Below are positions 17,271-25,413 of a stretch of DNA of 37,949 nt, piece after piece. Within the stretch, counting starts at the first letter, position 1. Each line of letters begins with the position of its first letter. The notes under the pieces were generated by a model. That model ran no database searches and was not told the origin of the DNA. It worked only from the letters and a program-made list of their open reading frames with translations. The translations under genes and the position numbers were made by a program. Location of the stretch: the NCBI RefSeq assembly GCF_000568405.1, contig NZ_ARZY01000044.1, forward strand, positions 1-37,949, read 5' to 3'. This DNA comes from Catenovulum agarivorans DS-2. Its GTDB lineage: Bacteria; Pseudomonadota; Gammaproteobacteria; Enterobacterales; Alteromonadaceae.

Positions 17271-17430
17271 AGTCTTTTTTCTCCACCCTACTATCACCAT
17301 TAAGATTACAGACTCATTGGCTTTTTTGCTAGAAGGGTTAACACTTAATTACATTTATTAGCATTTAACAACGGTATTCTGTGATAAGTCGGTTAAACTT
17401 TATACATAAGCTTTTACAAGGAGACGAAAG

Positions 17431-19518
17431 ATGAACGCATTACTCAACGCCAAAACATCACTCCCAGTGTTGCTTGTTGCAAGCTTAGCAGCATGTGGAG
17501 GAAGCCTGAAAACCGAAGATGATGAGCAACCATCGCAACAGTCTGTACCAGATTTAAACCAACAACCCATTCAACTGAGCCCATTGTCTAAGGCATCTAA
17601 ATCAGAGTTTTTAACTCACTATAAAAATGGCCTGTATTTATCCGCCAGCAATAGTGGTTATGTCTACCGCGATGGTGTTGCCGTTCCCGAATTTGCCGAG
17701 GCGACCAGCGATGATGCTGCAGCAGATGGTGGCAGCACGGGCAACTTTTCACAAACGGTCACCCAAGAAAGTGGTGTGGGTGAAGCCGACAGAGTTAAAT
17801 ACGATGGCAACTATATATATGTAAACGACAGTGGCGACTATCAAAACAGTGTATCTCCGCATGTACGCATTTTAAAACGCAATGCTGACGCAAGCTTAAC
17901 TCAAGTTGCGACCACCCACTTTAAAGCGCAAACAACTGAAGTTGCTATCACCCCTGATTCTATGTATCTGGCCGGCGATAATTTGATCTTGGTAAATGAA
18001 CAAAACTATTTTTACACAACGGACACGGCTATCGATGTAGACCGAGCTTCATTGCCGTTTGGTGATGCATTATGGTATCCATACGAGAGTGCATTTTACA
18101 TTTCGATTCAAGATGTTGCGGTACCTGAACAACCAGCGGTTAAAACTGAGTTTAAAATTGATGGGCGGCTAATCTCAAGCCGAGTAATCGACGGCAATTT
18201 ATATCTCGTTAGCAGCTACGCACCGACTCTGCCTTACGAATGGTTATCGCCAACCACAGATGACGAAAAAATCGCCAGCTACAATAAGGTGGCAGCATTG
18301 GATGAAAGTGAACTTTTACCTCAGGTTGAAATGGACCAAACTACAACAACCAATTTAGTTGAGGCCGATAATTGTTACCTCCCACAAGATTCGACAAATA
18401 AAGACGGTTTTGATGCATTAGTGACGCTCAGTAAGGTTTCTTTAGCAAACCCTCAGCAGATCGAGTCGGTGTGTATCAACGCCTCTGTTGCAGGTTTTTA
18501 TGCAAGCCAGCAATCAATATACTTGTTTGGCAGCGAGTACCAACGTGATGCAAATGCGCGCCAAACCATTATTCACCAATTTAAGTTAAGTGACACAGCG
18601 GCCTTCGATTACTTAGGTTCAGCTATAGTGGATGGCCAACTGAATTGGAATAACCCGCATTTGCGTTTAAGCGAATATCAGGATGTATTGCGTGTGGTAA
18701 CCACTCAGACTGATTGGTCAAATCAAGACGATAGATTTACCCATAAGTTGTATACCTTGCAACACGATGCTGACAGCCAAAGCTTAAAAATTATTGCTGA
18801 ATTACCCAACGATAGCCAGCCAGCTAAAATAGGTAAACCAAACGAAGACATTTACGCTGTGCGCTATTTCGCCAATAAAGCCTATATCGTGACATTCGAA
18901 CGTACAGATCCTTTGTATGTAATTGATGTTGCCGATGCTGCGAATCCCAAAATTACAGGTGAGCTAGAAATCACCGGGTTCTCGTCATATTTGCATCCGC
19001 TTGATGACAACTTGTTGTTAGGATTTGGTCAAGAAGTAGACCCTAACGGTGGCGGGTTAGTCGACCCAGCAGAAGATGGTCAAGCTGACGAGCCAGAGAT
19101 TCAACCAGGATTAAAACTTGCATTGTTTGATGTATCTGATATCAACAATCCAATTGAGCTCGGTAAGCATGTATTTGTCGATGGACATTCAGAAGTAGAA
19201 TATAACTATCGAGCATTGGCTTATGTAAAAGTGTCTGATAGCGAACATAGAATCGCTATACCAGTAAACTCATGGCATGTCGAAAAAGCCAATAATAGTT
19301 ATAAATGGACACATTCAAATACCTTAGGTTTATTGAATGTCATCGAAGCTGACAATAGTGCCAGCTTAAACTTTATCGGTGAAATCGAACCCGAACAGCA
19401 ATCACACAGCTGGGACAACCGCGGTATCATTCATGATGACATTGTGTACTACATTCAAAACCACGACATTTGGCAAAGCAACTGGTCTGATACTGATGTA
19501 GTCAATGGTCCATACTAA
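17431..19518 (+). CDS. Beta-propeller domain lipoprotein
   Basis: A 695-residue secreted lipoprotein. The signal peptide ends in the lipobox LAAC (Cys22), followed by an acidic, Gln-rich linker. The family hallmark SGVGEADRVKYDGNYIYVND (near 111-130) is followed by repeated blade-like strands such as GRLISSRVIDGNLYLVSSY, AVRYFANKAYIVTFERTDPLYVIDV and FSSYLHPLDDNLLLGFG. This matches the beta_propel family of secreted proteins with a C-terminal propeller. No catalytic motif is visible; function is unknown. A strong AAGGAG precedes the ATG. It is a single gene, divergent from the mipA operon and convergent with the IclR gene, with a hairpin between them. Confidence 0.88.
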   Translation: MNALLNAKTSLPVLLVASLAACGGSLKTEDDEQPSQQSVPDLNQQPIQLSPLSKASKSEFLTHYKNGLYLSASNSGYVYRDGVAVPEFAEATSDDAAADGGSTGNFSQTVTQESGVGEADRVKYDGNYIYVNDSGDYQNSVSPHVRILKRNADASLTQVATTHFKAQTTEVAITPDSMYLAGDNLILVNEQNYFYTTDTAIDVDRASLPFGDALWYPYESAFYISIQDVAVPEQPAVKTEFKIDGRLISSRVIDGNLYLVSSYAPTLPYEWLSPTTDDEKIASYNKVAALDESELLPQVEMDQTTTTNLVEADNCYLPQDSTNKDGFDALVTLSKVSLANPQQIESVCINASVAGFYASQQSIYLFGSEYQRDANARQTIIHQFKLSDTAAFDYLGSAIVDGQLNWNNPHLRLSEYQDVLRVVTTQTDWSNQDDRFTHKLYTLQHDADSQSLKIIAELPNDSQPAKIGKPNEDIYAVRYFANKAYIVTFERTDPLYVIDVADAANPKITGELEITGFSSYLHPLDDNLLLGFGQEVDPNGGGLVDPAEDGQADEPEIQPGLKLALFDVSDINNPIELGKHVFVDGHSEVEYNYRALAYVKVSDSEHRIAIPVNSWHVEKANNSYKWTHSNTLGLLNVIEADNSASLNFIGEIEPEQQSHSWDNRGIIHDDIVYYIQNHDIWQSNWSDTDVVNGPY

Positions 19519-19533
19519 TATCAAACCAATCGG

Positions 19534-19565
19534 CTGAGCAGCAGGTTAATAACCTAGCTGCTCAG
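19534..19565. terminator. Bidirectional hairpin between the propeller and IclR genes
   Basis: CTGAGCAGC pairs with GCTGCTCAG and AGGTT with AACCT, separated by one bulged base, forming a 14-bp stem with a tiny loop. It overlaps the last codons of the IclR gene and follows the propeller gene stop. The flanking T-runs are poor. Confidence 0.6.
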
Positions 19566-20340
19566 CTATTTTAGCTGCAGTGTCGAGCAATTCCTGCTTA
19601 ATATCTTCGATAGTTAAATCTTGGGTTAGCTTACTATTTAACAAAGATACCGCCAGTGCAGCTACAACTTTACCACCAGGTTGTCCGATTAACACCGCAA
19701 TATCACACACCCCATCGGTAATTGAATTGTCGGCATGTAAATAGCCTTGATGCTTGATACTATCCAGTTCATCAAACAGTTGCGTTTTAGCGTTTTTCGA
19801 CATTTTGCTAAAACTTTTGTCGCGTTGCAGAATCATATCTCTGACTTCATCATTGCTATTTGCCAACAGAACTTTACCAGAGGTGGTCGTCATGGTTGGA
19901 AATAACGAACCTTCAGCAATATTAATCGACACTGGTACTTGGCTACGGGCTTGAATGATAACCATAGTCTGGCTTTGGTATAACATGCTCAAATAGCAAG
20001 ATTGACCTATGCGTACTGCTAAATCTTCCATATGTGGTAAAGCAACCTGACGCAGCTGATCAATTGGTGAAATCGAACGGGATAAATTATACAACTTCAA
20101 TGACAGTTGATAGCGGCCAGACAATTCGTCACGCACTAAATAACCGCGAGCTTCTAGCCCGACCAATACTCGATATATTTCGTTGGGATTTCGCCCTACC
20201 CCTTGGGCGATTTCTGCTTGTGAGCGTGGCAACTCTTGACTGACTAAATATTCAAGTATGTCTAACCCTTTATCTAGTGCTGGCACGGCATACTTAGTCG
20301 TTTTTTCATTGGTTGATTTTTTTTCTGTAGCCTTCAACAA
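19546..20340 (-). CDS. IclR-family transcriptional regulator
   Basis: About 264 residues. A winged helix near the N-terminus (LDKGLDILEYLVSQELPRSQAEIAQGVG, then YRVLVGLEARGYLV) is followed by an IclR effector-binding domain with the characteristic ATTSGKVLLA-like segment (here TTTSGKVLLA) and the D-x-x-x-x-G-V-C-D-I-A block. Such regulators usually respond to small aromatic or sugar-acid ligands; the ligand here is unknown. There are three consecutive TTG codons at the start; AGAGGA spacing favours the second or third (20340 or 20337). It stands alone between the propeller gene and ppc, with no obvious target beside it. Confidence 0.9.
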   Translation of the reverse strand: MLKATEKKSTNEKTTKYAVPALDKGLDILEYLVSQELPRSQAEIAQGVGRNPNEIYRVLVGLEARGYLVRDELSGRYQLSLKLYNLSRSISPIDQLRQVALPHMEDLAVRIGQSCYLSMLYQSQTMVIIQARSQVPVSINIAEGSLFPTMTTTSGKVLLANSNDEVRDMILQRDKSFSKMSKNAKTQLFDELDSIKHQGYLHADNSITDGVCDIAVLIGQPGGKVVAALAVSLLNSKLTQDLTIEDIKQELLDTAAKIAEQLGY

Positions 20341-20423
20341 CAATATCCTCTTGCTCGCGAATTAACAGTCATATTACCTAAGGCGCAGTTTAATACCTAT
20401 ATAAATAACGCCTTTAAAAACAA

Positions 20424-20456
20424 AAAAGCCACTTGAAATAGTCCAAAGTGGCTTTT
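20424..20456 (-). terminator. Terminator of ppc
   Basis: AAAAGCCACTT pairs with AAGTGGCTTTT (11 bp), and on the minus strand a T-run of six follows. It is placed 23 bases after the ppc stop. Confidence 0.88.
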
Positions 20457-20478
20457 GGTTATCTATATAGAGTCGGTA

Positions 20479-23106
20479 TTAACCTGTGTTGCGTAAACCT
20501 GTTGCAACACCTGCGATACTCACCATTAACGCTCGCTCTAAGTTATAACTTAACTCTTCGTCACCTGCTTGGCGCGCACGTTTCAGTAGTTCAACTTGTA
20601 ATAAGTGCAGAGGTTCAAGATAGTTTGCACGAATCTCCATCGACTCTTTACCTGCAGGCTCATTTTGCATAACCTCTTGTTGGCCGAGCAATTCAAGTAA
20701 CAATACCTGCGCTTCTTTAAGCTCTGTTCGCAGGTTTTCACCAAAATATTTAAGCGGCTCTGGCACCAATTGGTCGTCATAGATAGCTGCCATTTGTGGG
20801 TTTGCTTTCATAAAGACCATTTCCAACATAGATAGGCGTGACGCAAAGAAAGGCCATTGTTGCATCATTTCTTTGATTAATGGTTCATGACCTGCCTCTA
20901 GCGAGGTTTTAAACGCCTTCATAACCCCTAACCATGCAGGTAATACCAATCTGTTTTGTGCCCATGCGAAAATCCATGGAATTGCACGTAAACTTTCAAC
21001 CCCACCATTTGGTTTACGTTTTGATGGACGGCTACCTAAAGGCAGTTTCGATAGCTCAAGCTCTGGTGTTGCGCTTCTGAAATAAGGTACAAAGTTTTCA
21101 TCATGGCGCACCACATCACGATAATTGTCACGCGCATGCCCTGCCATAAATTCAATCACTTCACGCCATTTTTGCTGCGGCGCTGGCGGTGGGATCATTA
21201 ATGCTTCTAAAATCGCACTGGTATATAAACTAAAGCTACGATTTGCTAAAGCTTCGGTACCAAACTTATAACGAATGGTTTCACCTTGTTCAGTCACACG
21301 TAAACCACCTAAACAGCTACCAGGTGGTTGTGAGAATATAGCTTGGCGCGCCGGTAAACCACCACGACCAATGGTACCACCACGTCCGTGGAACAAGGTT
21401 AGTTTCACTTGATGCTGTTCAGCTAATGCCACAAGCGCTTCTTGTGACTGATATTGCGCCCACCCAGCTGCCAATGCACCCGCATCTTTCGCAGAATCAG
21501 AATAACCAATCATCACATACTGATGGTTGCGGATAAATCCTCTATACCACTCAATGTCTAACAATGCCGCCATACTGTCGTATGCATTGTTTAAATCGTC
21601 CAACGTTTCAAACAATGGCGCAACCGGCATCGGCCATTTAATACCCGCTTCTTGCAATAATAAATGAACTTCTAAAACATCAGACGGAGCTTGTGCCATT
21701 GAAATAATATAAATACCTAGCGCTTGCTCATTTTGTTGCGCAATCACTTTGCAGGTATCCAACACCTCTTGGACTTCAGCCGAAGGTTGCCACACTCGTG
21801 GGATGAGTGGACGTTTAGAGGCTAGCTCACGTAATAAAAATGCTTGTTTATCTTGCTCTGTCCAATTTGAGTAATCACCCAAACCTAGGTAACGAGTAAT
21901 TTCGCTAAATACTTGATCATGTCGGTCTGAGTCTTGGCGAATATCGAGTTTCAACAAGTGAATACCAAAACAGTGTGCGCGGCGAATTGTGTCTAATAAT
22001 AAACCGTTGGCAATTGCTTTCATTCCAACAGAGTTTAATGACTGAAAACAGGCTTCAAGTGGCTTAATTAGCTCGTCTTGATGATTAATCCAATTATCTG
22101 CTTGATATTGCTCACCAGCCAGAAATGCTTCAATTCCTTCAACTGTATTGGCTAGTTTATTTTTAAGTTGCAATAAGGTTGCCCGATATGGTTCACGTTC
22201 GTCTGCACCAACTTGCTGGCGCAACTCTTCGGAACATTGGCCCATAGATAACTCAACAAATAGTTTGCTGATGTCATCTAAGAACAATACCGCGGCTCGC
22301 TTTCTTGCCAACAATAAAACTTGTTCAGTCACTTTAGAAGTGACAAATGGGTTGCCATCTCTATCACCGCCCATCCATGATGCAAAACGTACTGGCACAG
22401 CGTTTGTTGGTAAGTTTAAACCGAAATTATCTGCCAGTTTTTCGTCTAGAGTGCGAATAAAGTCTGGTACGGCTTGCCACAAAGAGTTTTCAATAACAGA
22501 AAAGCCCCATTGAGCTTCATCAACAGGTGTCGGTCGAGCTGCACGAATTTCATCTGTGTGCCAAGCTTGGCTAATTAATTCGGCAATGCGCTGTTCTACT
22601 TTTTTACGTTGCGTGTCAGTTAAGTCGCTTTCATGTAATTGAGATAAACATTCTGCAAGGCGTGAATACTTATAAATTAACGTACGGCGAGTTACTTCGG
22701 TTGGATGTGCGGTTAACACTAACTCAATCGACAAGTGCTCAACGGCTTGGGCCAACGTCATGTTAGTTTGATCGGTGTGTTTTATCTTAGCTAAGAATTC
22801 ATCTACCGGGTCTTGCTCTGTAACATTTGCTACCGTGTGCTCCTGCTCAGCTAAATTGGCTAGATTCAAAAACTGCGAAAATGCTCTGCCGATTGTCAAT
22901 AACGATTCATCTGGCATTTGCGCAAACAGTTTCTGCAAACTCTCAGTTGCAGTTTTGTCCCCTGCATAAGATTTACGACCTTGTTTACGAACAGTCTCAA
23001 TGCGATCCAACCATTCATCTCCAAGATGCTGTTGAATAATTTGACCGAGTTCGGTGCCTAAATAACGGACTGTTTCTAACAAAGAATCATCAATGCCTTT
23101 TTGCAT
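20479..23106 (-). CDS. ppc: Phosphoenolpyruvate carboxylase
   Basis: Carboxylates phosphoenolpyruvate to oxaloacetate, replenishing the TCA cycle; oxaloacetate also feeds aspartate and the threonine pathway encoded at the left of this window. About 875 residues (E. coli 883). Motifs: VLTAHPTEVTRRT with catalytic His134, ASWMGGDRDGNP, the glycine loop FHGRGGTIGRGGLPA, GYSDSAKDAG, and the C-terminal GLRNTG tetrapeptide that binds allosteric effectors. I choose the ATG at 23106, with GAGG six bases upstream; an in-frame ATG lies at 23118. Monocistronic, with its own terminator. Confidence 0.97.
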   Translation of the reverse strand: MQKGIDDSLLETVRYLGTELGQIIQQHLGDEWLDRIETVRKQGRKSYAGDKTATESLQKLFAQMPDESLLTIGRAFSQFLNLANLAEQEHTVANVTEQDPVDEFLAKIKHTDQTNMTLAQAVEHLSIELVLTAHPTEVTRRTLIYKYSRLAECLSQLHESDLTDTQRKKVEQRIAELISQAWHTDEIRAARPTPVDEAQWGFSVIENSLWQAVPDFIRTLDEKLADNFGLNLPTNAVPVRFASWMGGDRDGNPFVTSKVTEQVLLLARKRAAVLFLDDISKLFVELSMGQCSEELRQQVGADEREPYRATLLQLKNKLANTVEGIEAFLAGEQYQADNWINHQDELIKPLEACFQSLNSVGMKAIANGLLLDTIRRAHCFGIHLLKLDIRQDSDRHDQVFSEITRYLGLGDYSNWTEQDKQAFLLRELASKRPLIPRVWQPSAEVQEVLDTCKVIAQQNEQALGIYIISMAQAPSDVLEVHLLLQEAGIKWPMPVAPLFETLDDLNNAYDSMAALLDIEWYRGFIRNHQYVMIGYSDSAKDAGALAAGWAQYQSQEALVALAEQHQVKLTLFHGRGGTIGRGGLPARQAIFSQPPGSCLGGLRVTEQGETIRYKFGTEALANRSFSLYTSAILEALMIPPPAPQQKWREVIEFMAGHARDNYRDVVRHDENFVPYFRSATPELELSKLPLGSRPSKRKPNGGVESLRAIPWIFAWAQNRLVLPAWLGVMKAFKTSLEAGHEPLIKEMMQQWPFFASRLSMLEMVFMKANPQMAAIYDDQLVPEPLKYFGENLRTELKEAQVLLLELLGQQEVMQNEPAGKESMEIRANYLEPLHLLQVELLKRARQAGDEELSYNLERALMVSIAGVATGLRNTG

Positions 23107-23315
23107 AGTAAACCTCATTTTTTAATTCGAGTGCGCATAAATTAGCATATTGGTAAGACCAAATCACCATGAATCTACTAAGGATATAAAATTGTCATGA
23201 ATTTGTCATTGACCAAATAATAGAAACAGTGGCATATTGATTATGCCTAGCAGCTAAATCGGCCCAATGGCCGACTGCTTAGAACAAAGCAATTAACTAT
23301 AAATTAGGATAAATT

Positions 23316-23411
23316 TTGAACTTTACCGCCTTTTACAACCGCTTACCTATGCCAGCAGTCTTCTGTCGCCTGCTGCCGGTGCGTATGCGTGTGTACGAAT
23401 GCGGAAATTAA
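23316..23411 (+). CDS. Candidate leader peptide upstream of EamA
   Basis: A 31-codon frame begins at TTG 23316, with AGGAT upstream; a 20-codon version begins at ATG 23349. It ends at TAA 23409-23411. It contains five arginines, two cysteines and the end VYECGN. Its last codons cover the antiterminator arm GAATGCGG, so a ribosome at the end of the frame would block that arm and favour the terminator. No run of one amino acid is as clear as in thrL. It could be coincidental; translation is unproven. Confidence 0.4.
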   Translation: MNFTAFYNRLPMPAVFCRLLPVRMRVYECGN

Positions 23412-23433
23412 CAAGTTCAAAATAGTCATTGTT

Positions 23434-23466
23434 AAAAGCCGCATTCAGTTACTGATGCGGCTTTTT
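23434..23466 (+). terminator. Leader terminator before the EamA gene
   Basis: AAAAGCCGCAT (23434-23444) pairs with ATGCGGCTTTT (23455-23465), an 11-bp stem extended by CAG/CTG inside, followed by a T. It lies 45 bp before the EamA start codon, so it must act as a conditional terminator for that gene. Confidence 0.8.
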
Positions 23467-23510
23467 AGTTTGCATTGGTAGCTTGTCTTTTTTATTTTAG
23501 GGATAACAAG

Positions 23511-24422
23511 ATGCAAACATCATCAAAAGTAACATTCAGCTATTTAGCCGTTGTTTTAATCTGGTCTACAACACCTCTAGGGATTGTCTGGAGCAGTGAG
23601 TCTATGCACCCAGTATTGGCCGTGTTACTGCGTATGTGTATAGCATCAAGCATTGGCTTATTGTTACTACCATTGCTGCGCATTCGCTTACCTCTGCATA
23701 AAACTGCGTTAAAGCTCTACGCTTATTCTGTGATTGGCGTTTATGGTGGCATGATGTTCAGCTACATGGCAGCTTGGTATATTCCATCTGGGCTTATTTC
23801 TGTCGTGTTTGGTTTAGCACCTATAATCGCCGGTATCGCTGGACAAAAAATATTGGGCGATGCTGCTTTTTCCAAAGTTCGCTGGTTTGCGTTGTGTATC
23901 TGCTTGTTAGGTTTAGCATTTATATTTAATGATGGATTTAATCAAGGAGAGAACACGTTAATCGGTATTGTCATTGTACTGATTGCTGTAACGCTATTTA
24001 GTTTAAGCGGGGTAATGGTTAAAACTATCGCAATTCATATCCACCCAATGGCCACTACAGTGGGCGCGGTTACTTTATCTGTGCCGTTATACGTTATTTC
24101 TTGGTATTTAATGGATGGAGAAGTAGATGCCAGTCAATGGAGTGCCCGCTCAATTGGAGCTATTGTTTATCTAGGTTTATTTGGCTCGCTATTCGGCTTT
24201 ATTTGTTATTTCTTTATTTTACAAAAACTTGCTGTATCAACTGTATCGTTAGTGACTTTGATAACCCCTGTGATTGCACTTATATTGGGTAACCAATTAA
24301 ATGGTGAAGTATTAACACGCGATTTATTACTTGGCACTGCCGCTATTTTATGTGGACTAGCTTTGTACTTGTGGGGAGATAATTTAGTGAATAAATTTGT
24401 GCGCAGGCAAGAAGCGCTTTGA
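23511..24422 (+). CDS. EamA/DMT-family transporter
   Basis: A 303-residue inner-membrane protein with ten hydrophobic helices in two five-helix EamA repeats, the fold of drug/metabolite exporters such as RhtA and YdcZ relatives. The first repeat opens FSYLAVVLIWSTTPLGIVWS and includes PSGLISVVFGLAPIIAGI; the second includes LSGVMVKTIA and VSLVTLITPVIALILGNQLNGE. The substrate cannot be read from sequence; amino acids or related metabolites are common in the family. The ATG at 23511 is preceded by AGGGA; a TTG at 23475 would overlap the terminator region. Expression is probably controlled by the leader at 23314-23466. Confidence 0.92.
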   Translation: MQTSSKVTFSYLAVVLIWSTTPLGIVWSSESMHPVLAVLLRMCIASSIGLLLLPLLRIRLPLHKTALKLYAYSVIGVYGGMMFSYMAAWYIPSGLISVVFGLAPIIAGIAGQKILGDAAFSKVRWFALCICLLGLAFIFNDGFNQGENTLIGIVIVLIAVTLFSLSGVMVKTIAIHIHPMATTVGAVTLSVPLYVISWYLMDGEVDASQWSARSIGAIVYLGLFGSLFGFICYFFILQKLAVSTVSLVTLITPVIALILGNQLNGEVLTRDLLLGTAAILCGLALYLWGDNLVNKFVRRQEAL

Positions 24423-24459
24423 GGTGACGACTGGGACTAGTTAGCGGTGCGAAATCGGC

Positions 24460-24563
24460 CTGAGCTTGGATGTCTAACACAGACACGCGGTGAACCCATC
24501 CGTGGGCGCTCGAGACAAATCATCCAAGATTTGTACGGTCTGTTTATAGAATTCCAAGCCCAG
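24460..24563 (-). repeat. Two-hairpin GGA-loop repeat, copy h
   Basis: On the minus strand the outer stem pairs 24542-24563 with 24460-24486 (shared core GCTTGGA plus ACAGAC). P2 is ACAAATC/GATTTGT around TTGGAT (24522-24527). P3 is CCC/GGG around ACGGAT (24498-24503). The GAGCG linker and a CCGCG box are present. This is the most diverged copy in sequence, yet every paired element is kept. Confidence 0.82.
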
Positions 24564-24719
24564 TCCTCACTTATAATCCGACTGCGAGCCCAACTGAACA
24601 TTTGTGCCACCATATCTATAGCGCTAAACAAGCCGTGCAATCAAGCACACCCGAATGCTTATATCTGACGTTGATATTGCTAATCCACGGACAACGCAAC
24701 ACTACCCTATTCGGAATAG

Positions 24720-25265
24720 TCACAACTGATAAATAAACCAAGGAGAAACAATACTTGGATACTGCGGGTACTGAGTTAAGTCAAATCTATTCGGCAAAAT
24801 AACATCGCCAACAGTGGGTAAGGTTTGATTGGTCAGATCTAATGTAAAATCAACTAAACTAGATTGAGTCGGAAACTCATATCTAAATACAATAGCGCTA
24901 TCAAACGCTCTGACACGCAAATGTACAATGCGGCTATGCGCGTTCTCTTTTAAAACCACAAATAATTCAGCATAATTTTTGCGCTGTTGAATATGCTCGT
25001 GATCAAGTGACTGCACTTTTAAAATTTCAAAATGCTGCATGCTCTTATGTTCAACAAAGTTCAATTGAAAGTTATCCAGCTGCCAGACAAATTGCATGTC
25101 GTGTTGAATACTGAACGACAACTTAGCATCATCTTGGCTAGTAATTTTAAACTCAAACTGTTTGTTAGGTGACTGCACAACAATACTTTGGTTTTGTTGA
25201 CTACAACCAAATAACCCCAGCAGAAATAATAAAATGTTGAACAGAAGAAAACGCATTTTCAACAC
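24720..25265 (-). CDS. Lipoprotein with partial GH97 N-terminal domain
   Basis: A 181-residue protein with a signal peptide ending in a lipobox, LFGC (Cys21). The rest resembles the N-terminal beta-sandwich of family-97 glycoside hydrolases: VVQSPNKQFEFKI matches the usual opening (SPDGK-type), and RIVHLRVRAFDSAIVFRYEFP matches the strand pair R-x-F-x-D-G-x-x-F-R-Y-E-F-P. GH97 enzymes continue with another part of this domain and a catalytic barrel, both absent here. The frame stops at FIYQL, and the next 300 bp contain a repeat and no barrel fragment. Either a remnant of a GH97 gene or a small standalone carbohydrate-binding lipoprotein. Confidence 0.65.
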   Translation of the reverse strand: MLKMRFLLFNILLFLLGLFGCSQQNQSIVVQSPNKQFEFKITSQDDAKLSFSIQHDMQFVWQLDNFQLNFVEHKSMQHFEILKVQSLDHEHIQQRKNYAELFVVLKENAHSRIVHLRVRAFDSAIVFRYEFPTQSSLVDFTLDLTNQTLPTVGDVILPNRFDLTQYPQYPSIVSPWFIYQL

Positions 25266-25354
25266 AAATCACTTATAAAAATGACAAGTATATAAACAAC
25301 GCAGTTACCAATTGGTTAAGATAGATAAAGATACATGAAGAAATTTTAGGCAGA

Positions 25355-25390
25355 AAAAAAGCGAGTCAATTTGCATCAACTCGCTTTTTT
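25355..25390 (-). terminator. Terminator of pnp
   Basis: AAAAAAGCGAGT pairs with ACTCGCTTTTTT (12 bp) around a 12-base loop, T-rich on the minus strand, 24 bases past the pnp stop codon. Confidence 0.88.
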
Positions 25391-25413
25391 AAATTTAGTA
25401 GCTAACGGCTAAA

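Larger units (their letters stand above)
23314..23466 (+). promoter_or_regulatory. Attenuator-like structured leader of the EamA gene
   Basis: TTTTGAACTT (23314-23323) pairs with AAGTTCAAAA (23413-23422), closing a domain with an inner hairpin (CAGCAG 23353-23358 with CTGCTG 23370-23375). GAATGCGG (23397-23404) is exactly complementary to CCGCATTC (23439-23446). That second segment is also the left arm of the terminator hairpin at 23434-23465. The two helices exclude each other, as in an attenuator or riboswitch. A short ORF spans the domain. The ligand or inducer is unknown. Confidence 0.65.
23107..23510. other. Divergent interval holding the EamA leader
   Basis: This 404-bp interval between ppc and the EamA gene holds the ppc promoter region, a perfect hairpin at 23259-23274 (TCGGCC with GGCCGA around CAAT) not followed by a T-run, and the structured leader at 23314-23466. 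I see no clear -10/-35 pair for either gene. Confidence 0.6.

Noticed and set aside
23259-23274. TCGGCC-CAAT-GGCCGA hairpin as a terminator
   Set aside because: The stem is perfect but no T-run follows on either strand and no gene ends there. It could be an operator or part of a leader, but nothing decides.
23475-23510. Upstream TTG start for the EamA transporter
   Set aside because: It has no Shine-Dalgarno and begins just after the leader terminator. The ATG at 23511 has AGGGA correctly spaced.
24437-24668. Short open frames on both strands between the EamA gene and the lipoprotein gene
   Set aside because: They span hairpin repeat copy h, have no Shine-Dalgarno and no recognisable product.
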